A DNA stretch of 64,000 bases from the NCBI RefSeq assembly GCF_039523795.1, contig NZ_BAAAFZ010000011.1:62001-126000 (forward strand). Direction: 5' to 3'. Made by a program: the position numbers and the translations under genes. The notes under the pieces were generated by a model that saw only the letters and a list, made by a program, of their open reading frames with translations, did no database searches and was not told where the DNA came from. The stretch comes from Craurococcus roseus (GTDB lineage: Bacteria; Pseudomonadota; Alphaproteobacteria; Acetobacterales; Acetobacteraceae). This document shows, one piece after another, positions 1 to 9,076 of the stretch (position 1 is the stretch's first letter; every line of letters begins with the position of its first letter).

Positions 1-1
1 G

Positions 2-1906
2 ATGCGGACCGCGGCGGTGTTCTACGACCTCATCCCGGAGAAGATGCCGGAGGTCTACCCGCCCGTCGCGCTCGAAGCCATGCGCGCCTACTGGACCGAC
101 CTCGCTTCGGCCGACCTCCTGCTGCCCATTTCCTGGACCGCATCCGCCGACCTCGCCCGTTGGCTCTCCGGCAGGTCGCTGCCCTTGCCCGCCATCCTGC
201 CCTGCCCGCTCGCCGGAAGCGCCGGGGGTCCGCGCGCGACCGAGCCGGCCGCCGCGCCGCCCCCGGGCGAAGCGCTGCGCCTGCTCGCGGTCGGCACATG
301 GGAGCCGCGCAAGAACTACCCCCGCCTGCTGCGCGCCCTCCGCGACGCGCAGCGCCGGTCGTCGTCGGCGGCGCGCCGCATCGAACTGACCCTGGTCGGC
401 CGCCGCTCGGGGTTCGCGGAACTCGACGCGGAGGTCGAGCGCCTCGCCGCCGAAACCGGCACCGAGTTGATCGACCACGCCGAGGAGGCGGAGCTGTCCC
501 GCCGGTGGCGGGCCGCCCACGCGACCGTCTACGCTTCCTGGGAAGAGGGCTTCGGCCTGCCGGTGCTGGAAAGCCTGTGGCACGGCCGCCCCTGCCTTTG
601 CCACCACGGTTCCGCCATGGCGGAGGTGGCTCCCGGCGGCGGCGCGCTGATGGTGGACATGCTGGACGAGGGCGCCGTCGCTTCCGCGCTGCGGCGCTTG
701 GCGGAAGAGCCCGGCCTGCTCGACCGCCTGGGCGCCGAAGCGGTCGCGCGCCCCCTCCGCTCTTGGGACGGCTACGCGGAGGACATGGTGCTCGCGCTGT
801 CCCGCGCCGGCGCCGCGCCCGGCTGGCCGCTGCCGGACGTGCTGCCCGCGCCCGCGGTCGGCGAGCGCCGCCCGCTCCTCACCTGCGCCATCACCACCTA
901 CAACCGCGCGCCCTGGCTTTCGCACAGCCTGCCGCTGCTGCTCGAAGCCACGCGGCCGTGGCGCGACGTGGTGGAGGTGGTGGTCTGCGACAACGCCTCC
1001 ACGGACGCGACGCCCGACGTGGTGAGGCGCTTCGGGTTCGAGGCGCACCTCAGCGCCCACCGCAACCCCGCGAACGTCGGGATGCTCGGCAACCTCGGCG
1101 CCACCGCCCGGCACGCGCGCGGCGCCTTCGTGTGGCTGCTCGGCGACGACGACCTGCTGGTGGACGGCGCGATCGAGAACGTGCTGGAGGGGCTGGCCGC
1201 GCACCCCGAGGTCGAGATGGCGTACATGAACTACGCCTACACCACCTTCGACCGGCCGGAGCTGCTGCTGGACGCGGCCAACGTCATAGAATCGGCCACG
1301 CCGATCGCGCCCGGCGGGCCGAACCGCCGCGTGCCCGCGCTGCGCGAGGCGTCGCCGCTCAACGAGAACCTGTTCACCGCCATCTACGCCTGCGCCTTCC
1401 GCCGCGACCACGCGATCCGCGGCTACGGCCTGGACACCCGCGGCGCGCCCTTCACGTCGCTCCTCACCTGCGTGCCGTCCTCCGTCTACGCGCTGGCGGC
1501 GCTCCAGGACCGGCCGGCGTGGTGGGTGGGCGAGCCCGCGGTGGTGGTGAACATGAACGTGTCCTGGACGCGCTGGGTGCTGCTCTGGCACCTGGAGCGG
1601 ATGCCGGACCTGTTCGACACGGCGGAGCGCGCGGGCGTGGCGCCCGCGGCGCTCGAACGCTACCGCGCGACCCACGCCAGGGAGGCGGCGCGCTGGCTGC
1701 GCGAAGCCTGGTTCGACGCCGAGGACGCGGTGCGCCGCAACGTCTCGGCGGCGCGGCTGCTGGAACGCTGCAAGCACCTGCCGGTGTTCCGCGAACAACT
1801 CGCGGGCGTGCGCCGCGCCTACGCGGAAGCTTGGGAGGCGGGGCGCGTTTCCGCGGACGGCGCGCCGCCGGGGGAACTCTTCGGGCGCTACGGCTTAGAC
1901 GGGTGA
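2..1906 (+). CDS. Two-domain glycosyltransferase (GT4 then GT2), 5' end probably outside the window
   Basis: The N-terminal ~255 residues look like the C-terminal half of a GT-B family 4 glycosyltransferase: AVGTWEPRKNYPRLL is the usual start of the nucleotide-sugar lobe, and EEGFGLPVLESLWHGRP carries the EX7E-type donor site. From about residue 290 a GT-A family 2 domain begins (TCAITTYNRAPWLSHSL, VVCDNASTDATPDVV, and the metal-binding-like LLGDDDLLVDGA). The first visible residues (AAVFYDLIPEKMPEVYP) resemble the middle of a GT4 protein, so the ATG at position 2 is probably internal and the true start lies upstream. Known for the families: transfer of sugars from nucleotide donors in polysaccharide or glycan synthesis. 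Inferred role: a bifunctional enzyme of a surface polysaccharide cluster, since another GT4 gene lies 1.5 kb downstream. Confidence 0.8.
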   Translation: MRTAAVFYDLIPEKMPEVYPPVALEAMRAYWTDLASADLLLPISWTASADLARWLSGRSLPLPAILPCPLAGSAGGPRATEPAAAPPPGEALRLLAVGTWEPRKNYPRLLRALRDAQRRSSSAARRIELTLVGRRSGFAELDAEVERLAAETGTELIDHAEEAELSRRWRAAHATVYASWEEGFGLPVLESLWHGRPCLCHHGSAMAEVAPGGGALMVDMLDEGAVASALRRLAEEPGLLDRLGAEAVARPLRSWDGYAEDMVLALSRAGAAPGWPLPDVLPAPAVGERRPLLTCAITTYNRAPWLSHSLPLLLEATRPWRDVVEVVVCDNASTDATPDVVRRFGFEAHLSAHRNPANVGMLGNLGATARHARGAFVWLLGDDDLLVDGAIENVLEGLAAHPEVEMAYMNYAYTTFDRPELLLDAANVIESATPIAPGGPNRRVPALREASPLNENLFTAIYACAFRRDHAIRGYGLDTRGAPFTSLLTCVPSSVYALAALQDRPAWWVGEPAVVVNMNVSWTRWVLLWHLERMPDLFDTAERAGVAPAALERYRATHAREAARWLREAWFDAEDAVRRNVSAARLLERCKHLPVFREQLAGVRRAYAEAWEAGRVSADGAPPGELFGRYGLDG

Positions 1907-1962
1907 GGGAGGCCGCCGAGCCTGGGCTTCGGCGTCCGGGGAACGGGACGGGGAGGGATGGC

Positions 1963-3333
1963 ATGATCCGCAGCGGCCGCCGGCCGGAAGCGAGCGGGAC
2001 CGTGCGTGCGCGGGGCGCGCGCCGCGGCGCCGGCCGCGTCGGGGCCTCGCTCGCCGCGCTGCTGCTCTTGGGCGGGTGCGGCGCCCTGTCGGGGTGGTCC
2101 GCCAAGCGCGGCGCTTCGCCCTACCCGCAGGAAACCTCGGGAACGCCCCCGGGGCCGCCCCAGCCGCTGGATCGCGCCGCCACGGGCCTCGCCGACGCCT
2201 TGCTGGCGCGCGCCGGGGCGGCGCAGCAGCCGGGGAGCGGCCGGCGCCTCGCGCTGGTGGTGGACCCCTTCGTGGACCGGTCCACGGGCGACGAAACGGC
2301 GGCCACCCGCGCCGCGGTGGCCCGCATCACCGAGCACGTGCGCGCCCGCTACCCGTCCGTCGAACTACGCCCCCTCACCGCCGCCGGCGTCGCGGACATG
2401 CCGACCGTCCTGCTCGGGAGCATCTCCGGCGTCACCGGGACCGGCGCCGCGGCGCCCGCGGACGGGCAGCCGCGCGCCTACCGGATGCGGGCGGTGCTGG
2501 CGGACCCGCGCACCGGGCGCGTCCTCGACGCCGAAACGGCGCTGGTCCGCGCCGAGGACGCCGGCACGACGCCCGCGCCCTTTTTCCGCGACGCCCCGGG
2601 CTGGCTGCCCGACCCGGCCGTGGCGGCCTATCTCCGGACCGTCGGGTCCCGCCCCGGCGCGGCGGTGGACCCGATCTACGCGCAGGGCCTCACCGTGGGG
2701 GCCTTGGTGGCCGACGGCATGGTGGCCTACGAGGCCGGCCGCTACCGCGACGCGCTTGAGCGCTACGCCGAAGCCCAGCGCCTGCCGGCCGGCGACCAGA
2801 TGCGCGTCCACAACGGCCTGTACCTGTCCACCTGGGCGCTCGGGCGCCGCCGCGAAGCGGAGGAGGCCTTCGCGCGCGTGGTCGATTTCGGGCTGCGGCA
2901 GGAGCGGCTGGCCGTGAAGTTCCTGTTCCGCCCCGGCTCCACCGCGTTCGTGCCCGACCCGGCCGTGAGCGCCCCCTACGGCATGTGGATACGCCAGATC
3001 GCCGCCCAAACCCACGAGCGTTCCGCTTGCCTGCTGCTCACCGGGCACGCGAGTCCGACGGGGACGGCCGCCGTGAACGACCGGCTGTCGCGGGGGCGGG
3101 CCGAATACCTGAGGGCGCGGCTGGTGGCGCAGCGCGCGAGGCTGCGCGAACGGACGCGGGCGGCGGGCGTCGGCGCGCGCGAGCCGCTGGTCGGCACCGG
3201 CGCGGACAACGCGTCGGACGCCCTCGACCGCCGGGTGGAGTTCGCCCCGCTCCTCTGCGCCAACCTCGACGCCGCGGCGGACGCCGTGAACAGCCGCGCG
3301 GGGTCGGGCGCGCCCGGCCGCGTCCCGCTGTAG
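1963..3333 (+). CDS. Outer-membrane lipoprotein with TPR-like segment and OmpA-like C-terminal domain
   Basis: The ATG at 1963 gives 456 residues with a basic N-terminus, a hydrophobic run and a lipobox (LLLLGGC), so export and lipidation are expected. The middle (about residues 240-310) has a TPR-like helical pair (YEAGRYRDALERYAEAQRL, ALGRRREAEEAFARV). The last ~140 residues resemble an OmpA/Pal peptidoglycan-binding domain: VKFLFRPGSTAFV followed by LLLTGHASPTGTAAVNDRLS and RAEYLRARL, as in the DxGxxxxxGxxxxNxxLSxxRA pattern. The protein would tether an outer-membrane complex to peptidoglycan. It sits between two glycosyltransferase genes with short gaps, so a link with envelope polysaccharide assembly is plausible but unproven. 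The open frame extends far upstream, but only this start gives a signal peptide. Confidence 0.75.
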   Translation: MIRSGRRPEASGTVRARGARRGAGRVGASLAALLLLGGCGALSGWSAKRGASPYPQETSGTPPGPPQPLDRAATGLADALLARAGAAQQPGSGRRLALVVDPFVDRSTGDETAATRAAVARITEHVRARYPSVELRPLTAAGVADMPTVLLGSISGVTGTGAAAPADGQPRAYRMRAVLADPRTGRVLDAETALVRAEDAGTTPAPFFRDAPGWLPDPAVAAYLRTVGSRPGAAVDPIYAQGLTVGALVADGMVAYEAGRYRDALERYAEAQRLPAGDQMRVHNGLYLSTWALGRRREAEEAFARVVDFGLRQERLAVKFLFRPGSTAFVPDPAVSAPYGMWIRQIAAQTHERSACLLLTGHASPTGTAAVNDRLSRGRAEYLRARLVAQRARLRERTRAAGVGAREPLVGTGADNASDALDRRVEFAPLLCANLDAAADAVNSRAGSGAPGRVPL

Positions 3334-3397
3334 ACGGGCCGTTGCGGCTCCTGCGCGGCCCGCCCGGCCGAATCGCCTCGGCGACGACCCGCGGAAC

Positions 3398-4681
3398 GTG
3401 CCCGCCGCCGCGGCCGCTAGGGGCGGGCGCGGCGCCCGGACGGGCGGCACCGGCCCCGTGACGGCCGCCGGTCCCGCGGCGCCTCGCCCCGTCGTCCTGT
3501 ACGCCGCCGAGTCGCTGTTCGGCGCCCGGACGGGCGTGGGCCGCGCGGCGCTGGAGGTGGCGCGCGCCGTGCTGCGGCAGCCGGGGTTGGCCGAGTTGCA
3601 CCCGGTGATGGGCGGACGCCTGCTGCCCGGGGCGCTGTTCGACGCGCCGCCGGAGGCGCGCGCGCCCGCCGCGGCGGCGCGCCGCCCTTGGCGCGACCGC
3701 GTGGCCGCCCTGCCCCTGGCCGGCGCCGTCGCCGTGTCCGCGGCCGAGGCGCTCACACGGCGGTCGATGCGGCGGGCGGCCGCGGCGGCGCTCGGGGCTT
3801 CCGGCGGGCGGGCGCTGCTGCACGAGCCCAACATGCTGCCGCGGCCCTTCGACGCGGGCCCCACCGTGTCCGTGGTGAACGACCTGTCCTGGCGGCGCCA
3901 CGCGGACGCACACCCCGCCGACCGGCTGGCCTGGATCGACCGCCACCTGCCGCGCGCCCTGCGCCAGGTGTCGCGCTGGGTGGCGATCTCGGAATTCACC
4001 GCGGACGAGTTCGCGGACGAGTTCGGCCTGGACCGCGCCCGCATCGCCGTGGCGACGCTGGCGGCCGGGGACGCCTTCCGCCCGGTCGGCGCGGACGAGG
4101 CGGCGCCCGTGCTGGCGGCGCACCGGCTGGCGGACAAGGGCTACGTCCTCGCGGTCGGCACCTTGGAGCCGCGCAAGAACCTGGAGCGCTTGGCGGCGGC
4201 CCACGCGCTGCTGCCTGCTGCGCTCAAGCGCCGCGCGCCGCTCGCGCTGGCGGGCGGCATCGGTTGGGGGGGCGTGGAAGCCGGGCCGGCGCTCGCACGC
4301 GCGATGGCGTCCGGCGACGCGCGCCCGCTCGGCCGCGTGGACGACGCGGAACTGGCGGCGCTCTACGCCCGCGCCGCCGCGGTGGCCTACCCCAGCCTCT
4401 ACGAGGGCTTCGGCCTGCCGGTGCTGGAAGCCATGGCCTGCGGCGCGCCGCTGGTCCACAGCGCCACCACGGCCGTCGCCGAAACCGCCGGCGCCGCCGG
4501 GATGCCGGTGGACCCGCTCGACCCCGAGGCGATCGCCGCGGGCTTGGCGGCCGTGCTGGAGGACGCCGCGCTGGCGGCGCGGCTTCGCGCGGCCGGGTTG
4601 GAGCGGGCGGCGGAGTTCAGTTGGGCGGAAACGGCGCGGCGGGTGGCGGCGGTGTGGCGGGACGCGGCGGGCCTCCCCTGA
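3398..4681 (+). CDS. Glycosyltransferase family 4 (GT-B)
   Basis: A single-domain GT4 enzyme of about 427 residues. An acceptor-side Rossmann lobe (VVLYAAESLFGARTGVGR) is followed by the donor lobe with LAVGTLEPRKNLERLAAAH, LGRVDDAELAALYARAAA and YEGFGLPVLEAMACG, where the two Glu residues of the EX7E motif are visible. The family transfers a sugar from an NDP-sugar, here presumably in surface polysaccharide synthesis alongside the other glycosyltransferase at the window start. The longest form begins at GTG 3398; an in-frame GTG at 3458 would remove 20 low-complexity Ala/Gly/Arg residues and starts close to the conserved region, so the start is uncertain. Confidence 0.85.
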   Translation: MPAAAAARGGRGARTGGTGPVTAAGPAAPRPVVLYAAESLFGARTGVGRAALEVARAVLRQPGLAELHPVMGGRLLPGALFDAPPEARAPAAAARRPWRDRVAALPLAGAVAVSAAEALTRRSMRRAAAAALGASGGRALLHEPNMLPRPFDAGPTVSVVNDLSWRRHADAHPADRLAWIDRHLPRALRQVSRWVAISEFTADEFADEFGLDRARIAVATLAAGDAFRPVGADEAAPVLAAHRLADKGYVLAVGTLEPRKNLERLAAAHALLPAALKRRAPLALAGGIGWGGVEAGPALARAMASGDARPLGRVDDAELAALYARAAAVAYPSLYEGFGLPVLEAMACGAPLVHSATTAVAETAGAAGMPVDPLDPEAIAAGLAAVLEDAALAARLRAAGLERAAEFSWAETARRVAAVWRDAAGLP

Positions 4682-4886
4682 CGCGCCGCCGCCGGGGCGC
4701 CATCCCCCGCCGCCTCCGCCGGTGGGCCTTTCCGCCGGCGTGGCGCCGCGAACACGCGGTTGCAGCCTCGCGGCGAACAGCGCGGACGGGTTGTTGACGC
4801 GCGGGCGTCGTGCCGCCTTCATCATCTCCGCCCGGGCATGGAGGCCGCCCGGCGGGCGAGGCGTCTGGGACAGGAAACGAACGACC

Positions 4887-6224
4887 ATGTTTGATCGGCG
4901 GTTGGGGGCGGCCCTCGTGGCAGCGGCGCTCGCGGCGGGCGGCGAGGCCGGGGCCTCCGGCTACGCGCTCCGCGAGCAGAGCGCGGTCGGGCAAGGAACT
5001 TCTTTCGCCGGCGCCACGGCGCGCGCGGACGACCCTTCCTTCATGTTCTTCAACCCCGCGGCGGTGGGCTGGCTCCAAGGCTACCAAGCCGCGGTGGTCG
5101 GCAGCTACATCCGGCCCGAATCAACGGTCGACAGCGGCTTCGCCAACCGCACCGCCATCCTCGGCGGCTCGCCCATCACCGGCCAGCTCGGCGGCGACGC
5201 GGGGCTGAACGCCTTCGTGCCCGCCGTCTACACCAGCGCGCAGCTCTCGCCCGAATGGGCCGTCGGTCTTTCGGTGACGAGCCCGTTCGGCCTGGTGACG
5301 AAGTACGACAACGACTTCATCGGGCGCTACCACGCCCTCACCTCCACGCTGCGCACGATCAACGTGGCGCCGACCATCTCCTACCGTCCGGTGCCCTGGC
5401 TCTCGTTCGGCGCGTCATTGCAGGTCCAGCACGCCTACGCGCGCATTTCGCAGGCGGTGGACTTCGGCGCGGCCGGGGCGCTGGCCGGGCTCGGCCCGTT
5501 CGGCTTCGCGCCGGGGCGGTTCGACGGGCGCGGGACCGTGCGGGGCGACGACATCGCGGTCGGCTGGACGGTGGGCGCGGTGTGGGAACCGGCGGACGGC
5601 ACGCGCGTCGGCCTGTCCTTCCGCTCCGCCCTGTTCCACAAGCTGGAAGGGGACGCGTCCTTCCAAGGGGCGCCGGGGCCGCTGGCCGCCTCGCCGAACT
5701 TCCGCAACACCGACGCCAAGGCGAAGCTGACCACGCCGGAGATGCTCTCCCTCGGCTTCGCGCAGCGGGTGGGCGAGCGCTGGACGCTGCTGGGCGACCT
5801 TTCCTGGACCAACTGGTCGCGCTTCAGGGAATTGCGGGTGGACTTCGAGAGCGGGCGCGCGCCGTCCGTGTCGGAGCAGAACTGGCGCGACACCTGGTCC
5901 CTCGCGCTCGGCGTCGAGTACCTCGTGGCGGACGGGCTGCGGGTGCGGACGGGCGTCGCCTACGACCAGTCGCCCGCGCGCGACGCCTACCGCACGCCGC
6001 GCATCCCCGACAGCGACCGCTATTGGCTCTCGGCCGGCGCCAGCTACCAAGTGCTGCGCAACGTGGAACTGACGGCGGCCTACACGCACATCTTCGCCGA
6101 CGACGCCAAGGTGCGGCTGCGGGACCGCGGGCCGGGCACCACCGAGTTCCTGCGCGGGAACCTCGACCTGAACTACAGCGCCAGCGTGGACATCTTCGCG
6201 GTGCAGGCGCGGCTGATGTTCTGA
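4887..6224 (+). CDS. FadL/OmpP1/TodX-family outer-membrane transporter
   Basis: The ATG at 4887, preceded by an AGGA-type ribosome site, gives 445 residues with a Sec signal peptide ending near GEAGAS|GYALREQ. The mature N-terminus has the FadL hallmark: ALREQSAVGQGTSFAGATAR then a F(M)FFNPAAVG motif, and the C-terminus ends in an aromatic-terminated beta strand (FAVQARLMF). FadL proteins are 14-stranded beta barrels with a plug that admit long-chain fatty acids or other hydrophobic compounds through the outer membrane. Length matches the family. Neighbours do not reveal the substrate. A longer in-frame ATG at 4722 would add 55 residues lacking signal-peptide character and is rejected. Confidence 0.88.
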   Translation: MFDRRLGAALVAAALAAGGEAGASGYALREQSAVGQGTSFAGATARADDPSFMFFNPAAVGWLQGYQAAVVGSYIRPESTVDSGFANRTAILGGSPITGQLGGDAGLNAFVPAVYTSAQLSPEWAVGLSVTSPFGLVTKYDNDFIGRYHALTSTLRTINVAPTISYRPVPWLSFGASLQVQHAYARISQAVDFGAAGALAGLGPFGFAPGRFDGRGTVRGDDIAVGWTVGAVWEPADGTRVGLSFRSALFHKLEGDASFQGAPGPLAASPNFRNTDAKAKLTTPEMLSLGFAQRVGERWTLLGDLSWTNWSRFRELRVDFESGRAPSVSEQNWRDTWSLALGVEYLVADGLRVRTGVAYDQSPARDAYRTPRIPDSDRYWLSAGASYQVLRNVELTAAYTHIFADDAKVRLRDRGPGTTEFLRGNLDLNYSASVDIFAVQARLMF

Positions 6225-6243
6225 CCGGCGGGACTGCGGCGGT

Positions 6244-7188
6244 TCACGGCGCCGCCGGCAGCCGGCCCGCGTCCCGCCGCTGTTCGTAGGCTTTGGCGTG
6301 GAGGAACGCCGCCTCGTGCAGTTCGTCCGGCACGCCGGCGCGCCGCGCGGCGTCCAGCAGGAAGCCGAGGATGTGGTCGGCCTCGATGCGCCCGCCAGCT
6401 TCCATGTCGCGCAGGATGGAAGCGGAGTAGGCGCTCGCCGGGTCCGAGAACACCGCGCGGTACTCCGCCATGAAGGCGTCGCGCATCCGATGGCCGTGGA
6501 AGGCCGAGATGGCGGCGTTGCGCTCCAGCACGCGGAGCAACAGCGCTGCGCCGCCGGGAGCGCGGACGATCTCGCCGACATTGGCGCGCATCAGCACGGT
6601 GCAAACAGCGCTGGTGCCGAGGTGGACCAGCTTCTCCCACAGCCGGAACGCGATGTCCGGCACCGCCGCCGCGACCATGCCCTTCGTCCCCGACGCCGCT
6701 TGCGCGAGGGCTTCCACGCGCGGGCTCATGCGCCCGTCCATCTCGCCGAAGGTCAGGTACCGCCAATCGTTCAGGTGCCGCACCGTGCCGTCCGGCGCCA
6801 GGGTCGCCTGGATCTTGGCGATGCCGCCCAGCACGCGCTCCGCGCCGAAGGCGCGTTGCAGGGCCTCGATGTGGGACACGCCGTTCAGCACCGGCAGCAC
6901 GGCGGTGCGCGCGTCCACCGCCGGGCGGACGGCGGCTATGGCGTCCTCCAGATCGTAGGCCTTGCAGGCCAGGAGCACCACGTCCCACCCCGGCGCGGCC
7001 TCTCCCGGCGAAACCAACGGCACGGGCCGGCGCAGGGCGCCATAGGGGCTTTCGATGGCGATGCCGTCCCGCTCCAACTGGGCGCGGCGGCGCGGGCGGA
7101 CGAGGAAGGCCACGTCGGCGCCCGCTTCCAAGAGCCGCCCGCCGAAGTAGCCGCCGAGGGCGCCGGCCCCGAGGACCAAGATCCGCAT
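6244..7188 (-). CDS. panE: 2-dehydropantoate 2-reductase family protein
   Basis: A ketopantoate reductase of 314 residues, normal for PanE/ApbA. The NADPH site GAGALGGYFGGRL is at residues 7-19. The central part carries the ALACKAYD-like LLACKAYDLEDA (catalytic Lys equivalent) and PVLNGVSHIEALQRAFG. The C-terminal helical domain holds WEKLVHLGTSAVCTVL. The reaction is NADPH-dependent reduction of 2-dehydropantoate to pantoate for coenzyme A synthesis, in the cytoplasm. Several PanE-like paralogues occur in proteobacteria and no pan gene is adjacent, so the exact substrate is not certain. It converges on the FadL gene with only 19 bases between the stops. Confidence 0.85.
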   Translation of the reverse strand: MRILVLGAGALGGYFGGRLLEAGADVAFLVRPRRRAQLERDGIAIESPYGALRRPVPLVSPGEAAPGWDVVLLACKAYDLEDAIAAVRPAVDARTAVLPVLNGVSHIEALQRAFGAERVLGGIAKIQATLAPDGTVRHLNDWRYLTFGEMDGRMSPRVEALAQAASGTKGMVAAAVPDIAFRLWEKLVHLGTSAVCTVLMRANVGEIVRAPGGAALLLRVLERNAAISAFHGHRMRDAFMAEYRAVFSDPASAYSASILRDMEAGGRIEADHILGFLLDAARRAGVPDELHEAAFLHAKAYEQRRDAGRLPAAP

Positions 7189-7405
7189 CGTTTCCCGCTC
7201 CGTTCCGCAGCGTGCACCCTACACCACGTCCGTGGCGCGCGCCGGCATGGCCGGCGGATAGGCCGACGCCGATCCGGGCGTACGCCGCGGCGTCGGCGGT
7301 GGGCCGCTGCGCCCCGGCCGGCCCACCCCTTCGATTCGGGGGCATTCCGTCCGGCCGCGCGGCGTGCCATCGTCGCCCGACGAATCGGTCGCACGGGAGC
7401 ACGCC

Positions 7406-8419
7406 ATGATCCGAACCCAACGCATCAGGCCGACGCTGCGCGCCTTGTGCGGAGGCGCCGTTGCGCTCCTCGCCGGCGTCGCAACGGCAGCGGCGCAAGA
7501 GCCGACGCCGGAGGCGATCGTTGACGCCATGGAGAAGGTTTCCGGCACCCACGCCGGCAAGCGCCGCAGCGGCGCGAAGGGCGTTTGCGCCGCCGGCGAG
7601 TTCGTTTCCACCGGCGCCGGCGCGCGGCTCACCAAGGCCTCGCTCCTCCAACCGGGCGCCCGCGTGCCGGTGACGGCGCGCTTCTCGAACGGCGGCGGCA
7701 ACCCGCGCGCACCGGACAACGCGCCCGCCGTACGCGGCATGTCGCTCGCCTTCGCGCTGCCCGGCGGCGACAGCTTCGAGATGGTGATGATCAACGCGCC
7801 CGCCTTCGGCGCGAGCACGCTGCCGAGCTTCATGAAGCTGCTGGAGTCGCGGGCGCCTGACCCGACGACGGGCCAGCCCGACCCGCAGCGCATCGCCGCC
7901 GCGGACCGGGAGAACCCGGAATGGGCGGTGCAGCCCAACTACCTGCGCGCCAATTCGCCGCCCTCCAGCTACGCCACCGCGCCCTACTTCAGCGTGAACA
8001 GCTTCGTGTTCCAGAACGCCGCCGGGGAGAAGCGGCACGTCCGCTGGACCTTCGAGCCGGTGGCCGGCCGGGCGGTGCTGACGCCGGAAGAGCGCGCGGC
8101 GCGCGGCGCCGACTTCCTCCAGGACGAGTTGCGCGGGCGCGTGGGCCGCGCGCCCGCGGAATGGCGCATGATGGTGGTGCTGCCGCGCGAGGGCGACCCG
8201 CTGCTCAGCGCCACCGCGATCTGGCCGGCGGACCGCGAGCAGGTCGAGGTCGGCCTGCTGCGCATCACCTCTGTCACGCCCGCCGGCCAGCCCGGGGAGT
8301 GCGACCCGATGATGTTCAACCCGACCCTGCTGCCCGCCGGCATCGAGCCCTCCGATGACCCGATGCTGAACATACGGGCGCCGGCCTACGCCGTGTCGCT
8401 GTCGCGGCGCTTGCAGTAG
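7406..8419 (+). CDS. Periplasmic catalase-family peroxidase (SrpA-like), catalytic His apparently replaced
   Basis: The ATG at 7406 (GGGAG six bases upstream) gives 337 residues with a cleavable signal peptide (AVALLAGVATAAAQE). Family signs are strong: VPVTARFSNGGGNP, VRGMSLAFALP, YFSVNSFVFQNAAGE, and near the C-terminus RAPAYAVS, the R-x-x-x-Y heme-ligand motif. Catalase-related peroxidases reduce peroxides with heme. Unusually, the segment that normally reads about R-x-x-H-A-K-G here reads KRRSGAKGVCAAGEF, so the distal catalytic His position is Gly56. Either this clade uses another residue or the protein is not a classical peroxidase. It converges on the RutE-like gene with nine bases between. 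Confidence 0.8.
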   Translation: MIRTQRIRPTLRALCGGAVALLAGVATAAAQEPTPEAIVDAMEKVSGTHAGKRRSGAKGVCAAGEFVSTGAGARLTKASLLQPGARVPVTARFSNGGGNPRAPDNAPAVRGMSLAFALPGGDSFEMVMINAPAFGASTLPSFMKLLESRAPDPTTGQPDPQRIAAADRENPEWAVQPNYLRANSPPSSYATAPYFSVNSFVFQNAAGEKRHVRWTFEPVAGRAVLTPEERAARGADFLQDELRGRVGRAPAEWRMMVVLPREGDPLLSATAIWPADREQVEVGLLRITSVTPAGQPGECDPMMFNPTLLPAGIEPSDDPMLNIRAPAYAVSLSRRLQ

Positions 8420-8428
8420 GGGCGCGGG

Positions 8429-9076
8429 CTACTCCAGCCGGCACGCCTCGTCGAAGGAGAGGCGCGGGCTGCGGTCGAACAGCCCGCTCGGGTCGCCGTA
8501 ACCGAGGTTGACCAGGAAGTTGGAGCGCCAGTCCGTGCCGGCGAAGAAGGCCTGGTCCACCTTGGCGTTGTCGAAGCCGCTCATCGGCCCGGTGTCGAGG
8601 CCGAGCGAGCGCGCCGCCATGATGAGGTAGGCGCCCTGTAGGGTGCCGTTGCGGAAGGCCGTGGTTTCCGCCAAGCGCTCGTTGCCGGCGAACCAGGAGC
8701 GCGCGTCGGCGTGCGGGAACAGGTACGGCAGCCGGTCGTAGAACTTCAGGTCGTGCGCGACGATGCACACCACCGGCGCCGACATCGTCTTTTCCATGTT
8801 GCCGGCGGAAAGCGCGGGCCTGAGCTTCTCCTTGCCCTCCGGCGTGCGGAGGAACACGAAGCGCCCCGGCATCCCGTTGGCGCTGGTCGGTCCCCACTTC
8901 AGCAGGTCGTACAGCTCTTGCAGCGTGGCGTCCGGGACCGGCCGGTCCTGCCACTTGTTCTGGGTGCGCGCGCTGCGGAAGAGCTGGTCGAGGACGCGCG
9001 CCTCCAGCGTCGGGGCGCCGGAAGGCAGGTCGGGCGCGGCGCGCGGCGCTCCGGCGGCGGCGCCGTCGTCAGGCAT
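8429..9076 (-). CDS. rutE: RutE/HadB-type nitroreductase family protein (probable malonic semialdehyde reductase)
   Basis: A 215-residue FMN nitroreductase-fold protein whose sequence follows E. coli RutE closely: [70 protein letters not shown] and [11 protein letters not shown]. RutE reduces malonic semialdehyde to 3-hydroxypropionate in pyrimidine ring breakdown. No other rut genes are in the window, so the physiological role here may be general semialdehyde or quinone reduction. Its ATG lies inside the end of nfuA (eight-base overlap), which implies translational coupling. A YdfG-type malonic semialdehyde dehydrogenase occurs 11 kb away. Confidence 0.82.
   Translation of the reverse strand: MPDDGAAAGAPRAAPDLPSGAPTLEARVLDQLFRSARTQNKWQDRPVPDATLQELYDLLKWGPTSANGMPGRFVFLRTPEGKEKLRPALSAGNMEKTMSAPVVCIVAHDLKFYDRLPYLFPHADARSWFAGNERLAETTAFRNGTLQGAYLIMAARSLGLDTGPMSGFDNAKVDQAFFAGTDWRSNFLVNLGYGDPSGLFDRSPRLSFDEACRLE

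Noticed and set aside
160..1962. Long open frame upstream of and in phase with the OmpA-like lipoprotein (total 1057 codons)
   Set aside because: The upstream part is a GC-driven frame overlapping the glycosyltransferase gene; it is Arg/Pro/Ala-rich, and only the ATG at 1963 gives a signal peptide and lipobox.
8429..9076. Possible rut (pyrimidine degradation) operon around the RutE-like gene
   Set aside because: No rutA, B, C, D, F or G is nearby; neighbours are nfuA and a catalase-like gene.
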